DNA from: Marinobacter sp. es.048
GTDB lineage: Bacteria > Pseudomonadota > Gammaproteobacteria > Pseudomonadales > Oleiphilaceae
Direction of reading: 5' to 3'
Assembly: GCF_900188435.1 (NCBI RefSeq)
Contig: NZ_FYFA01000001.1
Location: forward strand, 1,798,001 to 1,862,000
DNA length: 64,000 nt
Numbering within the stretch: the first letter of the stretch is position 1; every line of letters begins with the position of its first letter. The position numbers and the translations under genes were made by a program. Below are positions 49,313 through 60,693 of this stretch, one piece after another. The notes below the pieces were generated by a model. That model did no database searches. It was not told where the DNA came from and saw only the letters and a list, made by a program, of their open reading frames with translations.

Positions 49313-49857
49313 GCCTCAGGCTCCAGATAGGGCGCGAGCGCTGCGTCCAGCTTGCCATGGGCAGTCAGCAGCAGATCGCAGGCTTCCCGCACTGCGCCTT
49401 CGCCACCGCGGGCCCGGGTGCAGTAATCGGCATGTTGCTGCACCAGCCAATAACCGTTGGGCACGGTGATGCCGAGCCCCGCGAATCTGAGCGCCGGCAG
49501 GTCTGGCAGATCATCGCCCATGTAAGCGATGGCCTCGGGGCTGATATCCATAGTGCTGACCAGTTCCTGCAAGGCCACTTTCTTGTCCTCACGCCCCTGC
49601 ATCAGATGCGGGATGCCCAGATCCCGCATGCGCTTCTCGGTCAACGGCGACTGCCGCCCGGTGATAACGGCCACGGTAATGCCGGCTGCCATGAGTTGCT
49701 TGAGTCCCAGACCATCCAGGATATTGAACGCCTTGAGCTCATCGCCTTTGGCACTGAAATAGAGTTTGCCATCGCTCATGATGCCGTCGACATCCAGGGC
49801 AATCAGGCGGATCTTGGCGGCTTTTGCCAGCAGGGAGTCCGACCATTGGTGCTTCAT
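49309..49857 (-). CDS. kdsC: 3-deoxy-D-manno-octulosonate 8-phosphate phosphatase
   Basis: 182-residue HAD phosphatase without cap, forming a tetramer in known members. Motif I LIALDVDGIMSDGKL, with Asp nucleophile and Ser where many KdsC have Thr; motif II VITGRQS; motif IV YMGDDLPDLPAL. It releases KDO from KDO-8-P for lipid A core assembly. Between kdsD and lptC. Confidence 0.95.
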   Translation of the reverse strand: MKHQWSDSLLAKAAKIRLIALDVDGIMSDGKLYFSAKGDELKAFNILDGLGLKQLMAAGITVAVITGRQSPLTEKRMRDLGIPHLMQGREDKKVALQELVSTMDISPEAIAYMGDDLPDLPALRFAGLGITVPNGYWLVQQHADYCTRARGGEGAVREACDLLLTAHGKLDAALAPYLEPEA

Positions 49858-49881
49858 GTCAAATAGCTCCTCATAGCCCCC

Positions 49882-50862
49882 TCAGATTACGCCGGCTCGC
49901 AGCAGGTCATGCATGTTGATGGCGCCAATGAGAGCACCCTTTTCGTCGGTTACCGGCAGGGCATTGATCTTCATTTCTTCCATGATATTGAGTGCTTCCG
50001 CCGCCAGATGATCGGCCTGAATGGTTTTGCCATTCCGGGTCATCACCTCGTTGATGGGCGTATTATGAATATCCACCGATCGATCCAGAGTCCGACGCAG
50101 GTCACCGTCCGTAAATATCCCGGTGAGAGTGCCTTCCTGATCGACGACGGTTGTCATGCCAAGGCCCTTGCGGGAAATTTCCAGGAGAGCGCCGCTGAGG
50201 GGGGTGCCCTCGTTGACGACCGGAATCTGATCACCGGTGTGCATGATGTCGGATACCCGGAGTAGCAGCCGGCGGCCCAGGCTGCCGCCCGGATGGGAGA
50301 AAGCAAAATCCTCGGCACTGAAGCCGCGGGCCTCGAGCAGGGCAACCGCAAGAGCGTCGCCCATGACCAGGGTGGCCGTTGTAGAAGAAGTGGGTGCCAG
50401 GCCCAGCGGGCAGGCTTCAACCATGACGCTCACGTCCAGGTTGGCGACGGCTTCCCGGGCCAGGGTGGACCCGGCATTGCCGGTCATGCTGATCAGCGGC
50501 GCGCCCATGCGTTTGATCAGCGGCAGAATCGTAACCACCTCGCTGGTGTTGCCACTGTTGGAAATGGCGATAACCACATCCTGAGGCGTGATCATGCCCA
50601 TGTCGCCGTGGCTTGCCTCACCCGGATGAACGAAAAACGAGGGTGTGCCGGTGCTGGCCAGGGTTGCTGCGATCTTGTTGCCGATGTGGCCGGATTTTCC
50701 CATGCCGGTCACAACCACGCGGCCCTTGCAGCCCATGATAACCTCGCAGGCCCGGGTGAACTGGTCGTCAATCCGGCTCTCCAGGGCGTCAATGGCGTCG
50801 CGCTCGATGCGAATGGCGCGGATGGCGGAGGTTCTGAAGTCGCTGGGAGTCTGTTCGGTCAT
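49882..50862 (-). CDS. kdsD: arabinose-5-phosphate isomerase
   Basis: Converts ribulose-5-P to arabinose-5-P, the first KDO step. 326 residues from ATG 50862 ([18 protein letters not shown]); further upstream in-frame codons have no family match. The SIS domain ([28 protein letters not shown]) is followed by two CBS domains. First of the minus cluster kdsD-kdsC-lptCAB-rpoN; divergent from mlaF across 188 bases. Confidence 0.95.
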   Translation of the reverse strand: MTEQTPSDFRTSAIRAIRIERDAIDALESRIDDQFTRACEVIMGCKGRVVVTGMGKSGHIGNKIAATLASTGTPSFFVHPGEASHGDMGMITPQDVVIAISNSGNTSEVVTILPLIKRMGAPLISMTGNAGSTLAREAVANLDVSVMVEACPLGLAPTSSTTATLVMGDALAVALLEARGFSAEDFAFSHPGGSLGRRLLLRVSDIMHTGDQIPVVNEGTPLSGALLEISRKGLGMTTVVDQEGTLTGIFTDGDLRRTLDRSVDIHNTPINEVMTRNGKTIQADHLAAEALNIMEEMKINALPVTDEKGALIGAINMHDLLRAGVI

Positions 50863-51050
50863 CGGGCTTTGGGCCTGGCTGTCTGGACATTGAAAATGTG
50901 GGGCAGAGTATACCATTTTCATCCGGCAACGATGCCCGGTTAACGAAAGTTCAGTCAAACTGATCATTGCTATCAGTACATTTTGCGCTCTTTGGATTGA
51001 GCTCGGGCGCTCCATGGCATAATGTAGCGCCTCTTTGAAAGGTAGGGACT

Positions 51051-51863
51051 ATGGATTCACCGGCTTACATATCGCTCAAGGATGTCGTGTTCTCCCGCTC
51101 TGGGCGCCGTATCTTCGATGGTGTCAGCCTGGATATTCCCCGCGGGAAAATTACCGCCATCATGGGCCCCAGCGGGACCGGGAAAACCACGCTTCTGCGT
51201 CTTATTGGTGGTCAGCTCAAGCCGGATTCCGGCAGCGTTGTGGTGGACGGCCACGAAGTGCCAAAGCTCAAGCGCAAGGCCCTCTACAGCCTTCGGGAAA
51301 AGATGGGCATGCTGTTCCAGAGCGGAGCTCTGTTCACCGATCTGAGCGTGTTCGAGAACGTCGCCTTCCCGCTTCGGGTACATACAAAGCTGCCGGAAGA
51401 CATGATTCGCGACATTGTTCTGATGAAGCTTGAAGCGGTCGGTTTGCGTGGTGCACGCCACCTGATGCCCTCGGAACTGTCAGGAGGCATGACCCGCCGG
51501 GTTGCTCTTGCCCGCAGTATTGCGCTAGACCCGGAGCTGATCATGTACGACGAGCCATTCGCCGGCCAGGACCCCATTGCCATGGGCGTGCTCGTCAAAC
51601 TGATCCGGGATCTGAACAGCTCCATGGGCCTGACCAGTGTTCTTGTTTCCCACGATGTGCCTGAATCCCTCAGCATCTGCCATTACGCCTGCATCATTTC
51701 GGACGGAAAAGTGATCGGCGCAGGCACACCCGAAGAGCTTCGGGAGCACCCCTCGCAGCAGGTGCAGCAATTCCTGCAGGGGCAGCCGGACGGCCCGGTA
51801 CCCTTTCACTATCCGGCCGAAGGCGCTGCCCAGGATTTCGGGCTTCCCGGGGGTGCGTCTTGA
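51051..51863 (+). CDS. mlaF: phospholipid ABC transporter ATPase MlaF
   Basis: 270 residues. Walker [14 protein letters not shown], signature [16 protein letters not shown], Walker [14 protein letters not shown]. The ATPase of the MlaFEDB inner-membrane complex that maintains outer-membrane lipid asymmetry. It overlaps mlaE by 4 bases. First gene of mlaFEDCB-ibaG-murA-hisGDC. Confidence 0.95.
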   Translation: MDSPAYISLKDVVFSRSGRRIFDGVSLDIPRGKITAIMGPSGTGKTTLLRLIGGQLKPDSGSVVVDGHEVPKLKRKALYSLREKMGMLFQSGALFTDLSVFENVAFPLRVHTKLPEDMIRDIVLMKLEAVGLRGARHLMPSELSGGMTRRVALARSIALDPELIMYDEPFAGQDPIAMGVLVKLIRDLNSSMGLTSVLVSHDVPESLSICHYACIISDGKVIGAGTPEELREHPSQQVQQFLQGQPDGPVPFHYPAEGAAQDFGLPGGAS

Positions 51864-52642
51864 TCGACAGAATCGCAGCGTTCGGGCGTCTCTGGCTCAA
51901 CATTATCTCATCATTTGGCCGCTCAGGCCGGTTTCTTGCGGGCGTTCTGGGTGGCGTGCCCAGGCCGGCAACCGGATTCCCCCTCCTGATCAAACAGCTT
52001 TACGCCGTTGGCGTTCTTTCCCTGGCCATTATTGTGGTCTCGGGCCTGTTTATCGGCATGGTTCTGGGGCTGCAGGGTTACACGATTCTCAGTGATTACG
52101 GTTCTGAAGCTGCCATAGGCCAGATGATTGCCCTCACTCTGGTGCGCGAGCTCGGCCCGGTTGTGACTGCATTGCTGTTCGCGGGTCGTGCGGGTTCCGC
52201 GCTGACGGCGGAAATCGGCCTGATGAAAGCCACCGAGCAGCTATCCAGTATGGAAATGATGGGCGTGGACCCGCTGCGACGGGTGATTGCCCCGCGCCTC
52301 TGGGCCGGGTTTATCGCCATGCCGGTGCTTGCGGTCATCTTCTCGGTGGTCGGCATCTGGGGCGGCATGTTGGTGGGTGTAGACTGGCTGGGCGTGTTTG
52401 AGGGCTCCTTCTGGGGCAACATGCAATCGTCGGTGGATTTTGTCGATGATGTCCTCAACGGGGTCATCAAAAGCGTCGTTTTCGGCTTCGTCTGCGCCTG
52501 GATTGCGGTTTATCAGGGCTATGACTGTGTGCCGACATCAGCAGGTATCAGTTCGGCGACCACAAAGACTGTGGTGTATTCATCGCTGGCGGTGCTGGGG
52601 CTGGATTTTGTACTGACCGCTGTCATGTTTGGCGATTTCTGA
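51860..52642 (+). CDS. mlaE: phospholipid ABC transporter permease MlaE
   Basis: 260 residues, five or six hydrophobic segments. [19 protein letters not shown] and [20 protein letters not shown] are the MlaE cytoplasmic coupling region. TTG start at 51860 overlapping the mlaF stop (TTGA). Works with MlaF, MlaD and MlaB. Confidence 0.94.
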   Translation: MIDRIAAFGRLWLNIISSFGRSGRFLAGVLGGVPRPATGFPLLIKQLYAVGVLSLAIIVVSGLFIGMVLGLQGYTILSDYGSEAAIGQMIALTLVRELGPVVTALLFAGRAGSALTAEIGLMKATEQLSSMEMMGVDPLRRVIAPRLWAGFIAMPVLAVIFSVVGIWGGMLVGVDWLGVFEGSFWGNMQSSVDFVDDVLNGVIKSVVFGFVCAWIAVYQGYDCVPTSAGISSATTKTVVYSSLAVLGLDFVLTAVMFGDF

Positions 52643-52676
52643 TTCATTGATCAACGAGATAATACCGGAGCCGGAA

Positions 52677-53126
52677 ATGGCACAGAGAACCACTGAAATC
52701 ATTGTTGGCCTGTTCATGATCGCAGGCTGCGCAGCCTTGTTGGTCCTGGCATTGCAGGTAAGCGGCCTGTCGCCGAAATCGGCCGAGAGCACCTACACTA
52801 TTTACGCCAATTTCAACGATACCGGCGGGCTCACGCCACGCGGTCGGGTCTCGATGGCCGGGGTGACTGTTGGCACCATTGAAACCATCAGTCTGAACAA
52901 AGAGACGTTCCAGGCTCGGGTGGAAATGTCGATTCATTCGGACGTCGACAACATCCCTTCGGACAGTTCCGCAGTTATACGTACATCCGGCCTGCTCGGT
53001 GAGCAGTACATTGATATATCGATTGGGGCCGAGATGGATTCGCTGAAAGAAGGCGATACCTTCTATTCAACACAGTCGGCCATGAACCTGGAGCGACTGA
53101 TAAGCAACTTTGCATCGGGCCGTTGA
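52677..53126 (+). CDS. mlaD: MCE-domain lipid carrier MlaD
   Basis: 149 residues from ATG 52677 (MAQRTTEIIVGLFMIAG), six bases after GGAG. One membrane helix (VGLFMIAGCAALLVLAL), then a single MCE domain (YTIYANFNDTGGLTPRGRVS and ASVRxS-like DSSAVIRTSGLLGEQYIDI). It forms the periplasmic hexameric ring. Confidence 0.94.
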   Translation: MAQRTTEIIVGLFMIAGCAALLVLALQVSGLSPKSAESTYTIYANFNDTGGLTPRGRVSMAGVTVGTIETISLNKETFQARVEMSIHSDVDNIPSDSSAVIRTSGLLGEQYIDISIGAEMDSLKEGDTFYSTQSAMNLERLISNFASGR

Positions 53127-53158
53127 TTCGGGCCGGAAAGATTCAACAGGAGATCCTG

Positions 53159-53812
53159 ATGTTTGCACTGAAACACCACATTCTGCTTGGCCTTATGATG
53201 GCCCTGGTTCTGGTTGCGCCGGTACAGGCGAGCGAAGCGGAGGAACTCCGCAAGTATGTGGATGAGAATACCCAACGGTTGGTTGAAAAGCTCAACGAAG
53301 AGCGCGGCCTTTACGAGCGCGACCCGGAAGCTTTTTATGAGAGCATGGATCAGACCCTGACGGACTTCGTGGACTTCCGCCGTATTGCTGCGCGGGTGAT
53401 GGGGCGTTACGCCCGCCAGACGACGCCCGAACAGCGGGACGAGTTTGTGGTGAAGTTCAAGCGCAGCCTGTTTGACAGCTACGCCCAGGCTCTGGTGAGT
53501 GCGGAAAATTTTGAGATCCAGGTCAAGGAGGCAACCATCAATCCACAGAGTGAGGAACGCGCCTCTGTCCAGATGGAAGTGATCAGTGCATCCGGTACCC
53601 GCTACCCGGTAACTTATTCGATGTACAAGAACTCCGACGGCAAATGGTTGATGGAAAATGTCATCGTTGAGGGCGTGAACATCGGTCTGGCCTTTCGGGA
53701 TCGGTTCAGTCAGGAAATGGAAGAAAGCCGCGGACAGATTCAGGCGGTGATCGACGGCTGGAGCGACGCTGTTGAATCCCTGAATCTGGACCAGGAAGTG
53801 GACAAATCATGA
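53159..53812 (+). CDS. mlaC: periplasmic phospholipid-binding protein MlaC
   Basis: 217 residues with signal peptide (HHILLGLMMALVLVAPVQAS, cleavage about residue 22). MlaC fold segments: DFRRIAARVMGRYARQTTPE and NSDGKWLMENVIVEGVNIGL. It carries phospholipid between MlaA and MlaD. ATG 53159 follows CAGGAG by seven bases. Overlaps mlaB by 4 bases. Confidence 0.94.
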   Translation: MFALKHHILLGLMMALVLVAPVQASEAEELRKYVDENTQRLVEKLNEERGLYERDPEAFYESMDQTLTDFVDFRRIAARVMGRYARQTTPEQRDEFVVKFKRSLFDSYAQALVSAENFEIQVKEATINPQSEERASVQMEVISASGTRYPVTYSMYKNSDGKWLMENVIVEGVNIGLAFRDRFSQEMEESRGQIQAVIDGWSDAVESLNLDQEVDKS

Positions 53813-54141
53813 CCACAGCGGTGCCCAGGGTCCAGCTTTCTGACGGAGCTCTTATGGTTTCAGGTGAGGTGACCACAGATACTGTCATCAGCCTGAGAAA
53901 CGAGGGTGAGAAGCTGATCCGTTCGGTATCCGCCGATCTGGTGGTCGACCTGGATGGTCTGGTCACCGCTCACAGCGTGGTGCTTTCCATGCTGCTCTGT
54001 TGGCAACGCCTGGCACATCAGACAGGTATTTCTTTGTCATTCCGGGGTGTCAGTGGTCGCCTGGCCTCTCTGGCGGCCCTGAGCAACCTCGATGACCAGC
54101 TCGCGGGGTTTGGTCCGGAATCGGCCCATCCCGCCCACTGA
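53809..54141 (+). CDS. mlaB: STAS-domain protein MlaB
   Basis: 110 residues. STAS fold, with VVDLDGLVTAHSVVLSMLLC as the core loop; the usual D-S-S-A is less clear. Soluble partner of MlaF needed for ATPase activity. Its small size and position after mlaC make this secure. Confidence 0.88.
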   Translation: MTTAVPRVQLSDGALMVSGEVTTDTVISLRNEGEKLIRSVSADLVVDLDGLVTAHSVVLSMLLCWQRLAHQTGISLSFRGVSGRLASLAALSNLDDQLAGFGPESAHPAH

Positions 54142-54245
54142 CTTTCCCGGCCCCGGTCCCTTTGTTTGCCGGACGGTAAAGCTGACCCGAGCGCCGGAAT
54201 TGGTTACAATCTCGCCCCTGATTTCAAAACACCCGAGGATTTTTT

Positions 54246-55779
<1,534 letters not shown>

Positions 55780-55819
55780 AAGACATCCATCCAGACAATA
55801 CGGGAAACCGGAAGAATCC

Positions 55820-56461
55820 ATGACAGATTCCATAACCATCGCCTTGTCGAAGGGGCGAATTCTGGAAGAAACCCTGCCGCTGTTGGCGGAAGCGGGAATT
55901 GAACTGGTCGACGACGTCAAGAAGTCGCGCAAACTGGTGTTTCCGACAACGGATCCCAATGTCCGGGTGTTGATCATCCGGGCCACAGACGTGCCGACCT
56001 ATGTTCAGTATGGCGGGGCGGACCTTGGCGTCACCGGCAAGGATGTTCTGATGGAGCACGGTGGGGAAGGGCTTTACGAGCCACTGGATCTGAATATTTC
56101 CCGTTGCCGCCTGATGACCGCCGGCCCGAAAGATCAGACTCCGCCACCCGGTCGTATCAAGGTGGCAACAAAATTCGTGAATCTGGCCCGCCGATACTAC
56201 TCGGCCCAGGGACGCCAGGCAGACATCATCAAGCTCTACGGCGCGATGGAACTGGCACCTATTCTGGGTCTGGCTGATGAGATCGTCGACATTGTTGATA
56301 CCGGCAATACACTGAAGGCGAATGGCCTTGAAGCCCGTGAGCTGATTGAGAACATCAGCAGCCGGTTGGTGGTTAATCGCGCGTCCATGAAGATGAAACA
56401 CGAGCGTATTAACCCCATAATTGAAAAGATGTCCGCTGCCGTGGACAAGCGCCGGCTCTGA
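55820..56461 (+). CDS. hisG: ATP phosphoribosyltransferase, short form
   Basis: First histidine step. 213 residues with [18 protein letters not shown] and [17 protein letters not shown] (PRPP site). It lacks the ~80-residue C-terminal regulatory domain of HisG-long, so it should need HisZ (not in the window) for activity and feedback. ATG 55820 after GGAAG. Followed by a strong hairpin before hisD. Confidence 0.95.
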   Translation: MTDSITIALSKGRILEETLPLLAEAGIELVDDVKKSRKLVFPTTDPNVRVLIIRATDVPTYVQYGGADLGVTGKDVLMEHGGEGLYEPLDLNISRCRLMTAGPKDQTPPPGRIKVATKFVNLARRYYSAQGRQADIIKLYGAMELAPILGLADEIVDIVDTGNTLKANGLEARELIENISSRLVVNRASMKMKHERINPIIEKMSAAVDKRRL

Positions 56462-56486
56462 GTCAGAGCCGGTCTTCAGTGAAGTA

Positions 56487-56516
56487 GGGGGCAGAAGAAA
56501 GTGTTCTTCTGCCCCC
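56487..56516. other. 13-bp perfect hairpin between hisG and hisD
   Basis: GGGGGCAGAAGAA, loop AGTG, TTCTTCTGCCCCC. No T-run. It could stabilise or partly terminate the hisG message. Similar to the hairpin at 40095. Confidence 0.6.
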
Positions 56517-56541
56517 GGTAACCTAGAGCAGGATATGAGTT

Positions 56542-57846
56542 ATGACCGCCAAGATCACCAGATTGAACGCTTCCCAAAGTAACTTTTATGATGCGTTGGC
56601 CAAACTGCTGGCCTGGGACGACAGCGTTGATCATCAGGTGAACGAGTCGGTGCGTCATATCCTGCATGAGGTGAAAACCCGTGGTGACCAGGCGGTTCTG
56701 GAGTTTACCGAGAAGTTCGATCGCCTGAAGGTTGGCTCTGTCGCCGAGCTGGAAATGGATCAAGGCCGTTTGCAACAGGCTCTGGACGCGATTCCCGAGG
56801 ACCAGCGTGTTGCCCTTGAAAAAGCGGCTGAGCGGATCCGCGATTACCACGAGCGTCAGAACCAGAAGTCCTGGCAGTATGAGGACGAAGACGGAACCGT
56901 GCTTGGCCAGAAAGTAACGCCTCTGGACCGTGCGGGCTTGTACGTGCCCGGCGGCAAAGCCGCTTACCCGTCATCCGTGCTCATGAACGCGATTCCCGCG
57001 AAAGTTGCCGGTGTCAGCGAAGTGGTGATGGTCGTCCCGACACCGGATGGTGTGGTGAATGACATGGTTTTGGCCTCCGCGGCGATTGCGGGCGTCGACC
57101 GTGTATTTACCGTTGGCGGCGCGCAGGCCGTAGGGGCATTGGCCTATGGCACAGAAACCATTCCGGCTGTCGATAAAATCGTCGGGCCCGGCAATATTTT
57201 TGTTGCCACCGCCAAGCGGGAAGTCTTTGGTGTGGTCGGCATCGACATGATCGCCGGCCCCTCGGAAATCCTCGTGATCAGTGATGGCCAAACTGATCCC
57301 GACTGGATTGCCATGGACCTTTTCTCCCAGGCAGAACACGACGAACAGGCCCAGTCCATCCTGGTCAGCCCCGATGCCGAATTCCTGGATGCCGTTGAGG
57401 CCAGTATCAACAAACTGCTGCCAACCATGGAGCGTGCTGACATCATCCGCACCTCCATGACCGACCGCGCCGCATTGATCCAGGTCGCCGATCTTAAACA
57501 AGCCGCCGAAGTGTCCAACCGCATCGCACCGGAACACCTGGAGCTGTCGGTCGAAGACCCGGAGGCCATGCTCGAAGACATCCGCCACGCTGGTGCCATC
57601 TTCATGGGCCGCTACACCGCGGAAGCCCTCGGCGACTACTGCGCCGGCCCGAACCACGTGCTGCCCACCAGTGGCACCGCACGGTTCTCCTCACCGCTGG
57701 GTGTTTACGACTTCCAGAAACGGTCCTCCATCATCGGCTTCAGCGCTGCCGGTGCTGACCGCATGGGGCGAGTGGCATCGGTTCTTGCTCGTGGCGAGGG
57801 CTTAACCGCCCATGCTCGGTCGGCGGAATATCGGATTAAGGACTGA
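56542..57846 (+). CDS. hisD: histidinol dehydrogenase
   Basis: 434 residues, last two steps of histidine synthesis, Zn and NAD dependent. [53 protein letters not shown] and [15 protein letters not shown] are all family signature. ATG 56542 with AGGAT upstream. Three bases before hisC. Confidence 0.96.
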   Translation: MTAKITRLNASQSNFYDALAKLLAWDDSVDHQVNESVRHILHEVKTRGDQAVLEFTEKFDRLKVGSVAELEMDQGRLQQALDAIPEDQRVALEKAAERIRDYHERQNQKSWQYEDEDGTVLGQKVTPLDRAGLYVPGGKAAYPSSVLMNAIPAKVAGVSEVVMVVPTPDGVVNDMVLASAAIAGVDRVFTVGGAQAVGALAYGTETIPAVDKIVGPGNIFVATAKREVFGVVGIDMIAGPSEILVISDGQTDPDWIAMDLFSQAEHDEQAQSILVSPDAEFLDAVEASINKLLPTMERADIIRTSMTDRAALIQVADLKQAAEVSNRIAPEHLELSVEDPEAMLEDIRHAGAIFMGRYTAEALGDYCAGPNHVLPTSGTARFSSPLGVYDFQKRSSIIGFSAAGADRMGRVASVLARGEGLTAHARSAEYRIKD

Positions 57847-57849
57847 TCT

Positions 57850-58902
57850 ATGAGCAAATTCTGGAGTCCTTTGGTAAACGACCTGGTTCCATATGTCCCG
57901 GGCGAACAACCAAAAATGGCCAACCTGGTGAAGCTGAACACCAACGAAAACCCCTTCGGCCCCTCACCAAAAGTCATCGAAGCCATCCAGGCCGAACTGA
58001 ACGACGGCTTGCGTCTCTATCCAGATCCGGAAGGCGAAGGCCTGCGCCAGACCATCGCCGCCTACCACAAGGTAAAGCCGGAACAGATCTTCCTCGGCAA
58101 CGGCTCCGATGAAGTCCTGGCCCACATCTTCTTTGGCCTGTTCCAGCACGGCGAACCGATCCTGTTTCCGGACATCACCTACAGCTTCTACCCGGTGTAC
58201 TGCGGTCTCTACAACATCGAGAGCAGAAAAGTACCGCTGACAGAAAGCTTTGAAATCAACCCGGATGACTTCAAGCAACCCAACGGCGGCGTCATCTTCC
58301 CGAATCCGAATGCGCCAACCGGTCGGTACCTCGAGTTGCAGCATGTGGAAGAAATCCTGGCTGCCAACCCGGATCGCGTTGTTGTGGTGGATGAAGCCTA
58401 CATCGATTTTGGTGGCGAGTCGGCGATTACCCTGGTCGACAAGTACCCCAACCTGCTGGTTTCCCAGACGCTCTCCAAAGCGCGGTCACTAGCCGGTTTG
58501 CGAGTAGGTTTCGCCGTTGGTCATCCGGACCTTATCGAGGCCCTGAACCGAGTCAAGAACAGCTTCAACAGCTACCCGCTGGACCGCCTGGCCCTGGCCG
58601 GTGCGAAGGCGGCCTATGAAGATGAGGCCTGGTTCCGGAAGTGCTGCGATGGCGTGATCTCCGAGCGGGAGCGCGTAACGGCTGCTCTCGAGCGGCTGGG
58701 TTTTGAAGTGTTACCCTCAAAGGCAAACTTTATCTTTGCCCGTCATAAAGGCCAGCCGGGTGAGGCTTTGGCAAAGGGCCTGAGGGAACAGGGAATTATC
58801 GTCCGGCACTTTAACAAGCCCCGGATTAGCGACTTCCTTCGAATTACGATTGGTACTGTCGATCAGAATGATGCGTTGATTGCTGGACTCGAATCACTCT
58901 AG
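57850..58902 (+). CDS. hisC: histidinol-phosphate aminotransferase
   Basis: 350 residues, PLP fold type [15 protein letters not shown] at the N-terminus, [13 protein letters not shown], and PLP lysine in [20 protein letters not shown]. Converts imidazole acetol phosphate to histidinol phosphate. Last gene of the block; element copy E follows 24 bases downstream. Confidence 0.96.
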   Translation: MSKFWSPLVNDLVPYVPGEQPKMANLVKLNTNENPFGPSPKVIEAIQAELNDGLRLYPDPEGEGLRQTIAAYHKVKPEQIFLGNGSDEVLAHIFFGLFQHGEPILFPDITYSFYPVYCGLYNIESRKVPLTESFEINPDDFKQPNGGVIFPNPNAPTGRYLELQHVEEILAANPDRVVVVDEAYIDFGGESAITLVDKYPNLLVSQTLSKARSLAGLRVGFAVGHPDLIEALNRVKNSFNSYPLDRLALAGAKAAYEDEAWFRKCCDGVISERERVTAALERLGFEVLPSKANFIFARHKGQPGEALAKGLREQGIIVRHFNKPRISDFLRITIGTVDQNDALIAGLESL

Positions 58903-58926
58903 CCTTTGGAGCTAGCGGGCAGCGCA

Positions 58927-59108
58927 AGGCAGGCACCCCTTCCCGGGAACCGCTACGAGCACCCGCAGGCGGGTCCAGCCAGCAATCGCAGATTGCTGTC
59001 GTTCGGCTGTCGCATGAAGCTTAGCTTCATAAACGCTCGGCCTCACCCATCTGCGCTTGACGTCGGCCATCCTTGGCCGCCGACATTCCCGGAAAGGGGT
59101 GCCTGCCT
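58927..59108 (-). repeat. private-arm twin-GGA element, copy E (expanded, partly degenerate)
   Basis: 23-bp arms (58927-58949, 59086-59108) with one mismatch, G-U in minus-strand RNA. Core on the minus strand: first hairpin loop CAAGGATG (GGA at 59072-59070); the position 24 nt on reads GGG, not GGA (59048-59046). About 70 extra bases bring two added hairpins, ATGAAGCTTAGCTTCAT (59014-59030) and AGCAATCGCAGATTGCT (58981-58997). Antisense to hisC and the NIF3 gene. Confidence 0.8.
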
Positions 59109-59149
59109 CGCTCGTCGAACTTCTCAGAAATAGTCCGGAGCGATTACTG

Positions 59150-59893
59150 ATGGCTGAACGAAACGACATCTTGAAGAAAATCAATGAGTGGCTCCAGCCT
59201 GGAGATTTCCAGGACTATTGCCCAAATGGCCTACAGGTTGAAGGCAAATCCGAAATTAATACTGTCATCTCCGGCGTAACTGCCTCAAAAGCGCTCATCG
59301 AAGCCGCCATTGAAGCAAACGCCGATATGATCCTGGTCCACCATGGCTACTTTTGGAAAGGTGAGGACCAGCGCATTCAGGGGATGAAACGAGAACGCTT
59401 GAAACAGCTTCTCGACAACGATATCAATCTGGTCGCCTATCACCTTCCCCTGGATGACCACCCCGAATACGGCAACAATCGTCAGCTGGCGGACGTTCTC
59501 GATATCAGGAATCCACGCCCGCTCGGCGGTCTGGTCTGGGAAGGCGAGCTTGAAGAAGCAATGTCTCCCGAGGATTTCGGTCTTCACATCGCCAGACAGC
59601 TACATCGCGAGCCGCTCTGGGTCGGCGACGGTCCGACTGCGATCAAACGGGTAGGGTGGTGTACCGGTGCTGCACAGGGGTTTATTAACACGGCTCTGGA
59701 TGCCGGCCTCGATGCCTACATAAGCGGTGAAATCTCCGAGCCGACGACACACACGGCAAGGGAGTGCGGCATTCATTACTACGCTGCCGGACATCACGCG
59801 ACCGAACGCTACGGCGTTCAGGCTCTCGGAAAGGCGCTAGTGAAGGAGTTTGGGGTAACCCACAAGTTTATTGACTGTGATAACCCGGTTTAA
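59150..59893 (+). CDS. NIF3/DUF34-family metal-binding protein (YbgI-like)
   Basis: 247 residues. Metal-binding histidines in ILVHHGYFWKGEDQ and in the C-terminal HHATERYGVQAL. Structural homologues are toroidal dimetal hexamers; proposed as a GTP cyclohydrolase type 1-like or metal-delivery protein, not settled. ATG 59150 chosen (GGAG 10 bases upstream); longer frames read into element copy E. Confidence 0.92.
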   Translation: MAERNDILKKINEWLQPGDFQDYCPNGLQVEGKSEINTVISGVTASKALIEAAIEANADMILVHHGYFWKGEDQRIQGMKRERLKQLLDNDINLVAYHLPLDDHPEYGNNRQLADVLDIRNPRPLGGLVWEGELEEAMSPEDFGLHIARQLHREPLWVGDGPTAIKRVGWCTGAAQGFINTALDAGLDAYISGEISEPTTHTARECGIHYYAAGHHATERYGVQALGKALVKEFGVTHKFIDCDNPV

Positions 59894-59970
59894 AGGTTAG
59901 TACGGACTGAGATTGAAGCCTTCATCTGAGCGGTGATTCATTCTCGAAGCGAATTGCACAGAATCTGACT

Positions 59971-59992
59971 GGGCGGGGTGTCCGCCCCGCCC
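59971..59992. other. GC hairpin between convergent genes
   Basis: GGGCGGGG, loop TGTCCG, CCCCGCCC. Very stable but with no T-run. Between the NIF3 gene and convergent zapG. Confidence 0.55.
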
Positions 59993-60056
59993 GTTCACCG
60001 AAACTAGAAGTCTTAAAATGGCCCGAGCGCCAGAGTAAGGTCAGGCCTTCAATAAA

Positions 60057-60497
60057 TCAGGCCTGTTGAGCCTTATCACCCTTCTTGAGCCCAAAGTCCT
60101 CAGCAAGCGTCCCAGAGTCCTTGGGATCCGTCTTCGGCGCATAGTCCCGCGGCGGCTCGGAAGCGTCCTCGCGAACCTCCTCCAGGCGCTTCTTCGAAGT
60201 CTCCTGCGCCAATTCCTCCATCCAGTCTTCGTCATTGCAAAGACGGTTGGCTCCGCGGGCCATGTGCTGGTTCACATCGCGGTAGGCATCGTTGAAGCGG
60301 CGTAGCAAATGGGCCGATTCCATGAAATGTTCATTCACCTGGGCCTGGTAGCGGGTATATTCGCTTCTCAGTTCCTCAATCTGCTGTTCCGCCCGACGCT
60401 GCCGAAGCGACGTTCCCTGACCGGAACGGCCAACAATTACCCCGATGACAATGCCAACAACCAATGCGGCAATCGCTGCCAGAATCAGGTTTGTCAT
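60057..60497 (-). CDS. zapG: DUF1043/YhcB-family protein (ZapG)
   Basis: 146 residues. N-terminal membrane helix (LILAAIAALVVGIVIGVIVG), then a helical coiled-coil region (RRAEQQIEELRSEYTRYQAQ) and an acidic tail. E. coli YhcB/ZapG links envelope growth and division. Divergent from zapE, the usual arrangement. Confidence 0.9.
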   Translation of the reverse strand: MTNLILAAIAALVVGIVIGVIVGRSGQGTSLRQRRAEQQIEELRSEYTRYQAQVNEHFMESAHLLRRFNDAYRDVNQHMARGANRLCNDEDWMEELAQETSKKRLEEVREDASEPPRDYAPKTDPKDSGTLAEDFGLKKGDKAQQA

Positions 60498-60693
60498 ATG
60501 CTGTGTCGTCCTTATTACCTAGAAGTGAGCCAAGCCCCTGTAAGAAGAGTATAACGCCCCAGGCTCCATCATCCCATGATTGTGGCCTGAGCCAATCGTC
60601 GTATTGCTGCCGAGGCGGCCAACGTGGCGAAAAATCGCCAAATGCGAGACAATATGGCGCCCAAATTTACGATCAACTTCCGGGAATACCTTG

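Noticed and set aside
50990..51025. Promoter for mlaF (TTGAGC and CATAAT)
   Set aside because: Spacing of 14 bases is too short for a confident sigma-70 promoter.
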